64,000 nucleotides of DNA from Haemophilus sputorum CCUG 13788 (GCF_000238795.1 NZ_AFNK01000071.1:143277-207276), one strand, 5' to 3'; shown: positions 9,062 to 17,612, numbered from the stretch's first letter. Notes: generated from the sequence alone by a model not told the origin. Numbers and translations are program-made.

Positions 9062-9910
9062 TTATGGTGTAATGACTTCTGGTTTTGGCAATATACAACC
9101 TGTCTCATTCTCCATATCGCAAGCTGTTGCACAAAGGCCTTCCATGACCGTTTTACAGTTACGCCCACCTTTTGACTGACATTGCGCAATCACATCTTTA
9201 TTTGCGCCTGCTTTATTGGCACCTACACCAAACACATCAAAGTAAGCCCCATTACGCTCCCCCGTTCCACTTGATAGACAGAGGTTGCTATAAGATACAA
9301 CTACTTTACAAGCCTTACCGCCATCATCTTTACATTGCTCTAAAGCATCTTCTTCAGCCTCTTTTCGCGAGCTATATGCTTTATCCGATCCCCACATCAT
9401 TTTGTTATTATCCGCAGAGTTAGCAATACTCATCCATAAACTTTGTCGTGTTAACGTTTGTGCTAATTTGGCCTCATCATAGGCTACCTCATCCATATTT
9501 TGACAATTAAATTCTTTATCAATATCACCAAACCCCGTATCAGAACGGTCAGAAGTAATTTTGCCTTCAATGTCAGTAAATACATAATTCCATCTATATC
9601 TACCTGTAAATTGATGTTCTGTTTGCGTATAAATAGTTGTACCATAAGCATGATGGCCTCGGCCTACTTCACGGTCATATGTATGGTAAATAGGTTTAGC
9701 AAAACCATAAATAAGAAATGGCTTATCTTTATCCTTACAAATCTTTTTAGTATCTGGCTCAACCCCTTTATCTGCTATAAATTCGTTAATATCTTTACCT
9801 GACCAATATAATGTTGTACCTAGATGAGCATAAGTTGCACAGCCAGATAACCACATTGAAGCACATAATGCTGCTGAGACATGCAATAAACGTTTTCCAC
9901 TAAAAATCAT
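9062..9910 (-). CDS. DUF4189-type lipoprotein, upstream copy of a tandem pair
   Basis: A 282-residue paralogue of the neighbouring gene, with lipobox WLSGC (Cys23). It shares nearly the same N-terminal domain: LGTTLYWSGKDINEF, FLIYGFAKPIY, EVGRGHHAYGTTIYT and DTGFGDIDKEFNC. It then has a DUF4189-like cysteine-paired region (MMWGSDKAYSSRKEAEEDA, EQCKDDGGKACKVV, SNLCLSSG, AQCQSKGGRNCK). The C-terminal part has diverged much more than the N-terminal part. A terminator separates the two copies. No function is known to me. Confidence 0.7.
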   Translation of the reverse strand: MIFSGKRLLHVSAALCASMWLSGCATYAHLGTTLYWSGKDINEFIADKGVEPDTKKICKDKDKPFLIYGFAKPIYHTYDREVGRGHHAYGTTIYTQTEHQFTGRYRWNYVFTDIEGKITSDRSDTGFGDIDKEFNCQNMDEVAYDEAKLAQTLTRQSLWMSIANSADNNKMMWGSDKAYSSRKEAEEDALEQCKDDGGKACKVVVSYSNLCLSSGTGERNGAYFDVFGVGANKAGANKDVIAQCQSKGGRNCKTVMEGLCATACDMENETGCILPKPEVITP

Positions 9911-10063
9911 ACTAATCTCCTTTGGTATTAAAGCCCCTGAAGCATACTATAAAGTTGCACCTTACACAATATAAATTTCTATAGAAAAAATAAAAGATTC
10001 AAAATTTGCTAAAAATCCAGTAAAATCACGATGTTTATCTTTATCTATTGAAAGGACAATTGA

Positions 10064-10621
10064 ATGATTAACGAAATCAAACAAGATGCACAAGCTCGTA
10101 TGGAAAAAAGCTTAGAAGCGTTAAAAAGCCATATTTCAAAAATCCGCACAGGTCGTGCACAACCATCTTTATTAGATGGTTTACAAGTAGAATACTACGG
10201 TTCACCAACACCATTACGTCAAGTTGCTAACGTTGTTGCTGAAGATGCACGTACTTTAGCAGTAAACGTATTTGATAAAAGCCTGATTGGTGCTGTAGAA
10301 AAAGCCATTTTAACTTCAGATTTAGGTTTAAACCCATCTTCTGCTGGTACCACTATCCGTGTTCCACTTCCACCATTAACAGAAGAACGTCGTCGCGATT
10401 TAATCAAAATCGTTAAATCTGAAGGCGAACAAGGTAAAATTGCTGTTCGTAACGTACGTCGTGATGCCAATGATCAAATCAAAGCATTATTAAAAGACAA
10501 AGAAATCAGCGAAAATGAACAACACAAAGCAGAAGAAGAAATTCAAAAATTAACCGACAGCTATGTGAAAAAAGTTGATGAAGTATTAGCAGCAAAAGAA
10601 AAAGAGTTACTCGATTTCTAA
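10064..10621 (+). CDS. frr: Ribosome recycling factor
   Basis: A 185-residue protein matching RRF in full: [20 protein letters not shown] start, the [14 protein letters not shown] segment with the conserved arginine of domain I, and the C-terminal helix ending in KEKELLDF. With EF-G it splits post-termination ribosomes. The ATG is preceded by GAAAGGACAATTGA, a strong ribosome binding site. It is monocistronic here with its own terminator. Confidence 0.97.
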   Translation: MINEIKQDAQARMEKSLEALKSHISKIRTGRAQPSLLDGLQVEYYGSPTPLRQVANVVAEDARTLAVNVFDKSLIGAVEKAILTSDLGLNPSSAGTTIRVPLPPLTEERRRDLIKIVKSEGEQGKIAVRNVRRDANDQIKALLKDKEISENEQHKAEEEIQKLTDSYVKKVDEVLAAKEKELLDF

Positions 10622-10656
10622 TTTGCAAAATGCGTTAAAAAACACACCGCTTGTAT

Positions 10657-10686
10657 AGCACCCGCAGCAATGTAGGTGCTTTTTTA
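10657..10686 (+). terminator. frr terminator
   Basis: AGCACC (10657-10662) pairs with GGTGCT (10675-10680), followed by a T-run to 10686. Confidence 0.7.
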
Positions 10687-10721
10687 TTGCTTATTGATCT
10701 TACATTCCTTAACCCAATAAT

Positions 10722-10742
10722 GCTATATACAAAAATACATAA
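10722..10742. promoter_or_regulatory. Candidate ModE site (Mo-box) upstream of molB
   Basis: GCTATATA (10722-10729), six bases, then TACATAA (10736-10742). This resembles the ModE operator pattern CTATATA-N6-TATATA(A). The site lies about 55 bp before the molB ATG. Recognition rests on the consensus from memory and on the downstream genes; no modE gene is in the window. Confidence 0.4.
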
Positions 10743-10797
10743 AGAGTTTATCATGCAATTCATTATATAATTATATAAATAACCATTTAATTAGAGC

Positions 10798-11784
10798 ATG
10801 AAAAAATCCTCCCTTACCTTTCCCCTTTTACTTTGCCTGCTTATTGGGCTCATTTTATGTTCGCTTTCTTGGGGGCGTTTTGCGATTCCGCTTGAGAATG
10901 TTGTACAAAGTCTTATTGGCAATAATATCAATGATGTGCAAAACAACATTATTTTTAACCTTCGTTTGCCTCGTGTAATTGCTGCCATGCTTGTCGGTGC
11001 TTCATTAGCTATTGCGGGTGTGGTATATCAAGGTATTTTCCGCAATCCTTTGGTTTCACCTGATATTTTAGGGGTATCTAATGGCGCTTGTGTTGGTGCG
11101 GCATTGGCGATTTTAATCGGTTCAGGGATGCTGGGCATTCAAGCCTTTGCCTTTGTCGGTGGTTTGATTGCCGTCTTACTCACCATGAATTTACCACGTT
11201 TAATTCAACGCGACTCCACCATTGTTTTAGTGCTTTCCGGCATTATCGTTTCGGGCTTTATGATGGCGACATTAGGCCTATTGAAATATCTTGCTGATCC
11301 TGAAACTCAGCTGGCTGATATCGTTTACTGGCAATTAGGTAGCCTAACCAAATCTAACTACGATAACTTGCTCGTCCTTTCACCAATCATTTTACTTACT
11401 ACCCTTGGCTTATTTTTAATGCGTTGGCGTATCAATGTGCTTTCATTGGGGGATCGTGAAGCAAAATTAATTGGGGCAAATATTCGATTAGAGCGTGGAT
11501 TAATGGTAGTTTGTGCCACGTTGTTGACCGCTTCATCCGTTTGCTTAAGCGGGACAATCGGTTGGCTAGGTTTAGTGATTCCGCATTTAGCGCGTCTTTT
11601 CATTGGTGATAACAATGTTAAAAGTTTACCGCTAGCTGGACTTATCGGCGCTATTTTCTTGCTCGTTATCGACACTCTCGCCCGCAACTTATACATTCAA
11701 GAAATTCCGCTCGGCATTCTCACCGGCTTTATCGGTGCGCCATTCTTTGCTTGGGTTCTGATTAAACAAAAGGTGGTGGACTAA
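10798..11784 (+). CDS. molB: ABC transporter permease of the BtuC/FecCD family, probably MolB (molybdate/tungstate)
   Basis: A 328-residue, roughly ten-helix permease of the FecCD/BtuC type. Typical motifs are RLPRVIAAMLVGASLAIAG, FRNPLVSPDILGVSNGA and, near the end, GTIGWLGLVIPHLARL with a coupling-helix region before it. Such permeases usually serve siderophores, haem or cobalamin. H. influenzae HI1471 (MolB) is the known exception that moves molybdate and tungstate, and the presence here of a mop gene and Mo-box-like sites favours that role. It overlaps molC by one base. The ribosome binding site is weak (TTAGAGC). Confidence 0.75.
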   Translation: MKKSSLTFPLLLCLLIGLILCSLSWGRFAIPLENVVQSLIGNNINDVQNNIIFNLRLPRVIAAMLVGASLAIAGVVYQGIFRNPLVSPDILGVSNGACVGAALAILIGSGMLGIQAFAFVGGLIAVLLTMNLPRLIQRDSTIVLVLSGIIVSGFMMATLGLLKYLADPETQLADIVYWQLGSLTKSNYDNLLVLSPIILLTTLGLFLMRWRINVLSLGDREAKLIGANIRLERGLMVVCATLLTASSVCLSGTIGWLGLVIPHLARLFIGDNNVKSLPLAGLIGAIFLLVIDTLARNLYIQEIPLGILTGFIGAPFFAWVLIKQKVVD

Positions 11785-12572
11785 TGCTGAAAATTGACAA
11801 TCTGTATTACTGGCACAACGTTGAACATTCGCTACTCAATGGTATTGATCTCACTTTACAGAAAGGTGAACTGCTAACCATTCTTGGTGCTAATGGTCGT
11901 GGTAAATCAACGTTATTAAACTGTATCGCGGGGCTTTTGAAACCAAAGAGCGGTCAGATTTTGTTGGATAATTGCAAATTAAGCGAAATGAGCAGTAAGC
12001 AAATTGCTCAAAAAATTGCTTATGTCTCGCAACATAGCCCGCAAACCTATCAATATCGCGTGCGTGATTATGTGGTTCTCGGACGCGCTGCGCATTTAGG
12101 TGTGCTTGATAAACCTAATGAAACTGATTTTGCATTGGTTGATGAAGCTTTAAATAAACTCGGCATTAGCCATTTTGCTGACAGAATTTATATGCAAATG
12201 AGTGGCGGTGAAAAGCAACTGGTCAATCTTGCGCGTATTTTGGTGCAACAACCGCAACTAATTTTATTTGATGAACCCACTTCGGCATTGGATTATGGCA
12301 ATGTGTTTAAAACCTTAAGCCTAATAAAAGAGCTCTCACAACAAGGCTTTACCATTATCATGACAACACACAATCCCGATCATCCCATGTTGTTGCATAG
12401 CGCACTGCCCCACAGCCGTGTAAGCATCTTAAATGAACACGGCAAATTACAAACAGGTACGGCACCAGAAATCATTACCGAAGCCAACCTGAAAGCGCTT
12501 TATCAAACGGATTTACGCTTAGTTGATGTGCCGGCATTACAGCGCCAAATTTGTGCGATAACCCATTTATAA
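11784..12572 (+). CDS. molC: ABC transporter ATPase, probably MolC
   Basis: A 262-residue ABC ATPase of the FepC/BtuD group. Walker A is GANGRGKST (about residues 34-42), the Q-loop sits in AYVSQHSPQ, the signature is MSGGEKQLVNLA, Walker B is LILFDEPTSALD, and the switch histidine is in MTTHNPDH. It energises the MolB permease. The start overlaps the molB stop by one base, and molA follows after 21 bp. By family alone it could serve a siderophore system; the gene context argues for molybdate/tungstate. Confidence 0.78.
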   Translation: MLKIDNLYYWHNVEHSLLNGIDLTLQKGELLTILGANGRGKSTLLNCIAGLLKPKSGQILLDNCKLSEMSSKQIAQKIAYVSQHSPQTYQYRVRDYVVLGRAAHLGVLDKPNETDFALVDEALNKLGISHFADRIYMQMSGGEKQLVNLARILVQQPQLILFDEPTSALDYGNVFKTLSLIKELSQQGFTIIMTTHNPDHPMLLHSALPHSRVSILNEHGKLQTGTAPEIITEANLKALYQTDLRLVDVPALQRQICAITHL

Positions 12573-12593
12573 ACCCACTAGAAGGAAATTCAT

Positions 12594-13628
12594 ATGTTGA
12601 AACATTCTCTAAAAAAAGGCTTGATTGCCCTTTCTCTTGCTGCCTGTTTTGCCCTACCGCTGCAAGCGAAAGTTATCACGGATGTTGAAGGAAACAAAAT
12701 CGAACTACCAGACAACGTTCAACGCGTTGCCGATCTTTGGCATGCCAATAACCAAATCGTCTTGTTATTAGGCGGTGCAAATAAACTGGTTGGCACGACT
12801 ACATCTATCGCAGCCAATCCTTGGTATAGCGAAGTATATCCCAATATCAAAAACGTACCGGTATTAACCAACGGCGAAACCATTCAAACGGAAGAACTAT
12901 TGAGCCACAAACCAGATGCAGTATTGCTCTCGAAAAAATCCATGTTAACTGAAGTGGAACAAGCGGGCTTAAAAGGTGTTCGTGTAAGTTTCCAAGATTT
13001 TGATGGCTTGAAGAAAACTGTACGCATCACAGCTGAAGTGTTAGGTGATAAAGCCCCTGAAATCGCAGAAAGCTATATCAAAGAATTAGAAGGTAACATT
13101 CAATTTGTGGAGGGTCGTCTTAAAGACCTCAAAGATGAACAACGCCCAACGGTGTTACATATCACTAAAGGCTCTGATTTGTTGATGATTGACGGCGGAA
13201 AATCCATGATCGGCGAATGGATTAAATTAGCCGGCGGTAAAAGCGTGTTACCAGATGAAGCCAATATGGTAACCGTGACCGTAGAAAGCATTATTCAAGC
13301 GAATCCAGATGTTATTATTATTGGCAGCAGCGGCAATAAAGCCCAAGCGGCAATCGAAAAAATCAAAGCTGATCCAGCATGGCAATCAATAAGTGCGGTC
13401 AAAAATAATCGTATTTATGCCAACCCAACCGGCACATTCCCATGGGATCGCTATAGTGCAGAAGAAGCGTTACAAATTCTTTGGGCAGCTCAACTTTTCC
13501 ATCCTGAACAATTTAAAGATTTGAATATGGTGGAAAAAACACAAGCCTTCTACAAAAAATATTACGGCTATGCGTTAAGTAAAGAAAATGCCGAGCGAAT
13601 CTTAAAAGGCTTATCACCTATTAAGTAG
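12594..13628 (+). CDS. molA: Class III periplasmic binding protein, probably MolA (molybdate/tungstate)
   Basis: A 344-residue precursor with a clear Sec signal peptide (cleavage likely after LPLQA) and a periplasmic-binding-protein class III fold. Features include VTDVEGNKIELPDNVQRV, a LLGGANKLVGTTT segment, a long backbone helix and DPAWQSISAVKNNRIY. It resembles the MolA/HI1472 type that binds oxyanions, where most relatives bind iron complexes. The ATG is preceded by AGAAGGAAATTCAT. A H. influenzae-type uptake sequence (AAGTGCGGT) is embedded near the C-terminal part at 13391. Substrate assignment is inferred from mop and the Mo-boxes. Confidence 0.75.
   Translation: MLKHSLKKGLIALSLAACFALPLQAKVITDVEGNKIELPDNVQRVADLWHANNQIVLLLGGANKLVGTTTSIAANPWYSEVYPNIKNVPVLTNGETIQTEELLSHKPDAVLLSKKSMLTEVEQAGLKGVRVSFQDFDGLKKTVRITAEVLGDKAPEIAESYIKELEGNIQFVEGRLKDLKDEQRPTVLHITKGSDLLMIDGGKSMIGEWIKLAGGKSVLPDEANMVTVTVESIIQANPDVIIIGSSGNKAQAAIEKIKADPAWQSISAVKNNRIYANPTGTFPWDRYSAEEALQILWAAQLFHPEQFKDLNMVEKTQAFYKKYYGYALSKENAERILKGLSPIK
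13391..13399 (+). repeat. H. influenzae-type uptake signal sequence
   Basis: An exact AAGTGCGGT followed by CAAAAATAAT, inside molA. It is one of only two Hin-type copies in a window dominated by the Apl type. Confidence 0.7.
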
Positions 13629-13639
13629 TATTTTCAACT

Positions 13640-13659
13640 TATATATTTACCTATATAAT
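13640..13659. promoter_or_regulatory. Candidate Mo-box overlapping the mop promoter
   Basis: TATATA (13640-13645), six bases, then TATATA (13652-13657), an exact match to the core TATATA-N6-TATATA of the ModE operator. The right half overlaps a good -10 box TATAAT (13654-13659), 37 bp before the mop ATG. This geometry would suit repression. Confidence 0.45.
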
Positions 13660-13696
13660 ACCTACTCTGTTTAACTCAAACATAAGGAAATGCTTA

Positions 13697-13906
13697 ATGA
13701 AAATTAGCGCAAGAAATCAACTTAAAGGTACTGTAAAATCAATCGAAACTGGTTCAGTGAACGCAATTGTACACATTGATATCGGTAACGGTAACGTAAT
13801 TTCTTCTACCATCTCTATCGATGCAGTAAAAGAATTAGGTTTAGCAGTTGGTAAAGAGGCATATGCGATTATCAAAGCAACCTCTGTAATGGTTGGTGTT
13901 GAATAA
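13697..13906 (+). CDS. mop: Molybdate-binding protein Mop (molbindin)
   Basis: A 69-residue single-domain molbindin (TOBE/MOP fold) that starts MKISARNQLKGTVKSI and ends with IIKATSVMVGVE, near-identical in pattern to H. influenzae Mop. Molbindins assemble as hexamers and store molybdate or tungstate oxyanions in the cytoplasm. The AAGGAAATGCTTA before the ATG is a good ribosome binding site. It has its own -10 and Mo-box-like operator, and directly follows molBCA, which supports molybdenum or tungsten as the transported metal. Confidence 0.93.
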   Translation: MKISARNQLKGTVKSIETGSVNAIVHIDIGNGNVISSTISIDAVKELGLAVGKEAYAIIKATSVMVGVE

Positions 13907-13920
13907 TCTCTTACTATAAA

Positions 13921-13950
13921 AAAATAGCCGTAATATACGGCTATTTTTTT
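13921..13950. terminator. Bidirectional terminator between mop and rimK
   Basis: AAAATAGCCGTA (13921-13932) pairs with TACGGCTATTTT (13936-13947), continuing into T7. It lies between convergent genes, with an A-run on the far side. Confidence 0.85.
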
Positions 13951-14003
13951 GTGCTTTAACAAGCAAATAAGGTATAAATAGGACTTCAAATATCCCAAAA
14001 AAC

Positions 14004-14927
14004 TTAAACGGTTTTCTCTTTTTTCGCAAATAAATACTCTACCATCTGTTTTGCAATATTCATACCTGTAGCCTGTTCAATGCCTTCTAATCCTGGGCTA
14101 GCATTAACCTCTAGCACTAAAAAGCCATCTGCAGATTGAATTAAATCAACACCAGCTACATCTAACCCAATCACTCTAGCCGCACGTACTGCCAAATCTT
14201 GTAGCGCTTGAGATAACTCAATTTTTTTAGCCTGTCCACCTTGGTGTAAATTGGCTCGGAAGTCATTTTCTGCGCCTGAACGCTGCATCGCGGCTATAAC
14301 TTGGTTACCGATAACAAAAGCGCGAATATCCTGCCCTTTGGCTTCTGGCACAAAATCTTGTAACAAGGCTTGAATATTTGCTTGCGTAAAAGTTTCTAAT
14401 AAACTGACCGCTTGTGGCTGATTGTCAGATAACATCACCCCAATGCCTTGCGAACCAACTAAAGTTTTTATCACAACAGGTGATGAATGCCATTGCACTG
14501 CCGATTTTTTTTCAAAGAGAGAGCCAGATAAAGAGCTCGTCGGAATAGGAATATGATTAGCAGCTAAAACTTGTAAACTCTGCCATTTATCTCGAGCGAG
14601 CCCAATGGCTTGCGCTGTATTCAGCGTTGGAATGCCTAGCGCCTCAAAAAGTTGTACAACTCTGCAACCCATTTCTGTACTTGAAGTGCCAAAGCGAGGT
14701 AAAACAGCTTGGTAATCACTAATTTCAACTGGAACTTGGCGATTTTTAGGATTATCACCCGCTTGATACCATACTTCGCACTGCACGTTATTTTGCTGCT
14801 TTACTAACTTAAGCGACATTTTATTTGGATCAAGAATATCCAGTTCAATCCCTTTTGCCTCACAAGCTTGCTTCAAACGTTCACAACTATATAAACGAGG
14901 CTCTCGACAAAGTACCAACCATTTCAT
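14004..14927 (-). CDS. rimK: RimK-family ATP-grasp ligase (ribosomal protein S6 glutamate ligase)
   Basis: A 307-residue ATP-grasp enzyme. E. coli RimK, about 300 residues, adds glutamates to the C-terminus of ribosomal protein S6. Visible hallmarks are PRFGTSSTEMG, VVIKTLVGSQGIGVML in the ATP-grasp core, LLQDFVPEAKGQDIRAFVIG, and the metal site VLEVNASPGLEGIE near residues 270-285. The start overlaps the nfsA stop by 4 bp (ATGA), the same nfsA-rimK order as in enterobacteria. The closest alternative would be a related peptide ligase of the same fold. Confidence 0.88.
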   Translation of the reverse strand: MKWLVLCREPRLYSCERLKQACEAKGIELDILDPNKMSLKLVKQQNNVQCEVWYQAGDNPKNRQVPVEISDYQAVLPRFGTSSTEMGCRVVQLFEALGIPTLNTAQAIGLARDKWQSLQVLAANHIPIPTSSLSGSLFEKKSAVQWHSSPVVIKTLVGSQGIGVMLSDNQPQAVSLLETFTQANIQALLQDFVPEAKGQDIRAFVIGNQVIAAMQRSGAENDFRANLHQGGQAKKIELSQALQDLAVRAARVIGLDVAGVDLIQSADGFLVLEVNASPGLEGIEQATGMNIAKQMVEYLFAKKEKTV

Positions 14928-15643
14928 CGTTTTATCAATCCTTTAGATTGTAAAAATGGCAAAATATGTGGGCGAACCGGTTGATTCAATGTTTTATTCA
15001 GTGCCACTTCCCAACCTTGAGCTTGCCCCGTACGCGCTTGATAGTAAGCGGTCAATTCTGCATTATATTTTGCAAATTCAGTCTCATTTAAAGGTTGATG
15101 CTGATTTTCAAAGCAAACTAATGATTGAGGGAAACGAGGTTTTAATGCAGGATCTTGCGCAGGGTAACCCAAACACAACCCAACCAATGGCACGCAATAT
15201 TGAGGCAAGTGAAGTAATGTTGCGACTGCTTCAATTTCATTGCGCAAGGCACCGATATACACACCGCCTAATCCCAAAGACTCTGCTGTAAGCAGTACAT
15301 TTTGCGCGAAGATGCCAACATCAACTGCACCAATCAATGAAACCTCTGCCCAATCCAACTGTGATTCTGGCTGAAGCTGTTTATGTTTTGAAAAATCAAT
15401 ACAGAACACTAAAAACTCAGCACATTCCGCGACATATGCCATACTGGATAAAGCACTAATTTGTTGACGAATATCTTGATCTGTCACTCGAATTACGGTT
15501 ACACATTGCAAGTGATTGGAACTTGATGCTGACTGCCCTGCAGCAATAAGCTGTTGGAATAGATTTTCCGAAATCGGCTCATCTGTGAATTTTCGAATAG
15601 AACGATGAGCCAATGCCGTTTCTAATGTTGATTTGCTTTGCAT
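14924..15643 (-). CDS. nfsA: Oxygen-insensitive NADPH nitroreductase NfsA
   Basis: A 239-residue flavin reductase of the NfsA/FRP type. I chose the ATG at 15643 (MQSKSTLETALAHRSIRKF) because AAGAGGTAAT precedes it; the longer frame starting at 15709 would run into mtgA. Family marks are HRSIRKFTDEPI (FMN contact), AASSSNHLQCVTVIRV, and AESLGLGGVYIGALRN followed by VGLCLGYP. NfsA reduces nitro compounds and quinones with FMN and NADPH. It is coupled to rimK downstream. Confidence 0.88.
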   Translation of the reverse strand: MQSKSTLETALAHRSIRKFTDEPISENLFQQLIAAGQSASSSNHLQCVTVIRVTDQDIRQQISALSSMAYVAECAEFLVFCIDFSKHKQLQPESQLDWAEVSLIGAVDVGIFAQNVLLTAESLGLGGVYIGALRNEIEAVATLLHLPQYCVPLVGLCLGYPAQDPALKPRFPQSLVCFENQHQPLNETEFAKYNAELTAYYQARTGQAQGWEVALNKTLNQPVRPHILPFLQSKGLIKR

Positions 15644-15651
15644 ATTACCTC

Positions 15652-16428
15652 TTAAAGTTTTTCTAAATAATTTTTGCCACCTAAATTGTTCACTTGGCGC
15701 ATAATCCACGCTTGGCGTTTTCTCATCGTTGGGCCAGGTTTATTCACTCGATAAACTTGTGGATTCGGTAAAGAGGCCGCCAATAGTGCAGCTTCTTGGA
15801 GACTGAGTTGATTAGCCGATTTATTAAAGAAATGTCGGGCTGCCGCTTCAACACCAAAAATCCCATCACCAAATTCTGCCACGTTGAGATATACTTCTAA
15901 AATCCGCGCTTTGCCCCAAACATTTTCCACCACTAAAGTCATCGGTAACTCAATACCTTTACGAATCCAGCTCTGTCCATGCCACAAAAACATATTTTTA
16001 ACGGTTTGTTGAGAAATGGTTGAAGCCCCTACAACCTTTTTCGATTTACCGTTGCGGATCAACGCGCGCTGAATCGCATTTAAATCAATGCCAAAATGGC
16101 TTTCAAAGGTTTGGTCTTCACTAGCAATCACGGCCATTTGCATCTGCCACGCAATTTGATCTAGGCTGACCCATTTTTTTTGGATGTCATAACGTTCATC
16201 AGCAAACAAATGATAAACTTTCTGTTGCAACATATAAGCAGAGTATGGCACCGGTAATACACTAAATAGCATCACGAGTGCTAAAAATCCCCCTACAAGG
16301 CTAGTCCCTAAACGAGTTGAGCCAAACCAGAACCAGCCCATTTTTGAGCGAATCTGCTTTGGCACAAAAAAACGAATGACTTGTTGCAAAAGACGATTCA
16401 TCCAACTGGATTTTCTACGCTTTGCCAT
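15652..16428 (-). CDS. mtgA: Monofunctional peptidoglycan glycosyltransferase
   Basis: A 258-residue GT51 enzyme with one N-terminal membrane anchor (about residues 38-60). The GT51 motif ASEDQTFESHFGID carries the catalytic glutamate; further motifs are GASTISQQTVKNMFLW and KARILEVYLNVAEFGDGIFGVEAAA. It polymerises glycan strands from lipid II in the periplasm. Its start overlaps the trpR end by 14 bp, the trpR-mtgA arrangement known in H. influenzae. Confidence 0.93.
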   Translation of the reverse strand: MAKRRKSSWMNRLLQQVIRFFVPKQIRSKMGWFWFGSTRLGTSLVGGFLALVMLFSVLPVPYSAYMLQQKVYHLFADERYDIQKKWVSLDQIAWQMQMAVIASEDQTFESHFGIDLNAIQRALIRNGKSKKVVGASTISQQTVKNMFLWHGQSWIRKGIELPMTLVVENVWGKARILEVYLNVAEFGDGIFGVEAAARHFFNKSANQLSLQEAALLAASLPNPQVYRVNKPGPTMRKRQAWIMRQVNNLGGKNYLEKL

Positions 16429-16723
16429 TTAAATTCTCGTTTATCCAAACTAAAAAATCGGGATTTAACGTTTTTAACATATTTGACCCACGCGTAATGG
16501 TTGCAGCACTCGTGTTAAGCTTTTGTTGAATCTCACGCTGCGAACAATCATTTTTTAACAGAGCTTGCACAATTCTTAAACGAAGCCCCATTGACTCTCG
16601 CTCATCAGGCGTTAGAAAACAGGAAAAAAATTCATCTAACCGTTCTTCTTTTACCGCGACTTTGAGTAAATCAATAAAATCTTGCCACTCATTTGCATCT
16701 CGTTGATTTTCTAGTATTTTCAT
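16415..16723 (-). CDS. trpR: Trp operon repressor
   Basis: A 102-residue TrpR. The ATG at 16723 (MKILENQRDANEWQDFI) fits the usual length and has GGTGGCTGATT before it; the frame opens further upstream at 16750. The helix-turn-helix CSQREIQQKLNTSAATITRGSN is intact, as is LTPDERESMGLRLRIVQALL, which forms the dimer and tryptophan pocket. TrpR binds trp operators when L-tryptophan is bound. It overlaps mtgA. Confidence 0.92.
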   Translation of the reverse strand: MKILENQRDANEWQDFIDLLKVAVKEERLDEFFSCFLTPDERESMGLRLRIVQALLKNDCSQREIQQKLNTSAATITRGSNMLKTLNPDFLVWINENLNGKA

Positions 16724-16738
16724 AATCAGCCACCAGAA

Positions 16739-16782
16739 AAGCGGTCTCATTTTCGCAAAATTTTGCCAAAATCAGACCGCTT
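16739..16782. terminator. Inverted uptake-sequence pair, lolA terminator
   Basis: AAGCGGTCT (16739-16747) and AGACCGCTT (16774-16782) are exact inverse copies around CGCAAAATTTTGCC. The pair lies just past the lolA stop and immediately upstream of trpR. Confidence 0.65.
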
Positions 16783-16790
16783 GTTATATG

Positions 16791-17429
16791 CTATTTTTTC
16801 TTTTTACCGCCGCGTTGATCATCCACTTCTACGCCTTTTGGCACGTCAAATTTGAAGAGATCAGCTGCAATTGGGTTGTTGTTAATGTTTCGTAAATTAT
16901 AAAGATTGCTTTGACCATCGCGCTCAATGGTGCTGAACCCTTTTAATAATCCATTCGCATCAATACGCACATCAAATTGTTTTAAGCTACTTTTCTTCGA
17001 TTTTGGTTTAAGTACGAAAGTATCAACATTTTGTGTAACATCATACTGTGCCCAGTGATTTTCGTTATTACTGGTAAGAAGTACAAATGGCGTATTATTT
17101 ACTGCATCTTGCACCGTATTTACCGTTACTTGTGAAACAAAAGGATCATAGAACCATACATTTTCACCATCCGAAACAATCAAATTTTCTTGTGGTGACT
17201 TAGTATCCATACGGAATAAGTTAGGACGTTTTACTTGAAATTTGCCCTTTCCACTTTGTACTTGTTTTCCTTTGCTTGAGCGTACTGTTTGTTCGAAATC
17301 CGCGCTATATTGACTTACTTTTTCTAAGCGACTTTGTAATTCGCTTACCGCTTGAGCATCTGCTAATGCCATTTGTGATAATGAGAAAAAAGCTAAACCA
17401 ATTAACGATTTTTTAAAAAATGTTTTCAT
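16791..17429 (-). CDS. lolA: Outer-membrane lipoprotein carrier protein LolA
   Basis: A 212-residue periplasmic chaperone. I placed the start at the ATG at 17429 ([19 protein letters not shown]), which has AAAGGAATATTT before it and gives a proper Sec signal peptide ending at ALA. The mature chain shows the LolA pattern: [52 protein letters not shown]. LolA carries lipoproteins from LolCDE to LolB. The KKKK tail is a small oddity. A terminator made of an uptake-sequence pair follows. Confidence 0.93.
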   Translation of the reverse strand: MKTFFKKSLIGLAFFSLSQMALADAQAVSELQSRLEKVSQYSADFEQTVRSSKGKQVQSGKGKFQVKRPNLFRMDTKSPQENLIVSDGENVWFYDPFVSQVTVNTVQDAVNNTPFVLLTSNNENHWAQYDVTQNVDTFVLKPKSKKSSLKQFDVRIDANGLLKGFSTIERDGQSNLYNLRNINNNPIAADLFKFDVPKGVEVDDQRGGKKKK

Positions 17430-17586
17430 AAATATTCCTTTTAGAAGACAAAGAAAGTTGCTTCTTTGACAATAAAATCGAAAAAAGTTCGACCATTGCA
17501 CTAGCGTAGTATTGCATTTAAACAGATGAAAATCTACCGTTCATTTGCTTTTAGCAATGACTACTCGCTTAATTTTTTCGATAAAA

Positions 17587-17612
17587 AAGGCGAAGAATCT
17601 CTCTTCGCCTTT
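17587..17612 (-). terminator. lysS terminator
   Basis: AAGGCGAAGA (17587-17596) pairs with TCTTCGCCTT (17603-17612). Read on the minus strand a T-run follows, 18 bp past the lysS stop. Confidence 0.8.

Larger units (their letters stand above)
15652..16723 (-). other. trpR-mtgA operon
   Basis: The trpR stop region overlaps the mtgA start, so both are read from one transcript starting upstream of 16723. nfsA begins 9 bp after the mtgA stop and may be part of the same unit. Confidence 0.6.

Noticed and set aside
9500..9802. A 100-codon plus-strand frame opposite the DUF4189 lipoprotein gene
   Set aside because: It is antisense to a gene with a clear lipobox and conserved motifs, so it is a shadow frame.
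10764..10777. TATATAATTATATA upstream of molB as the ModE site
   Set aside because: The two TATATA units are only two bases apart, not six, so it does not fit the operator spacing. The site at 10722-10742 fits better.
10798..13628. Siderophore or haem transporter identity for the FecCD-type ABC genes
   Set aside because: The adjacent mop gene and Mo-box-like sites favour molybdate/tungstate. Not excluded, but less likely.
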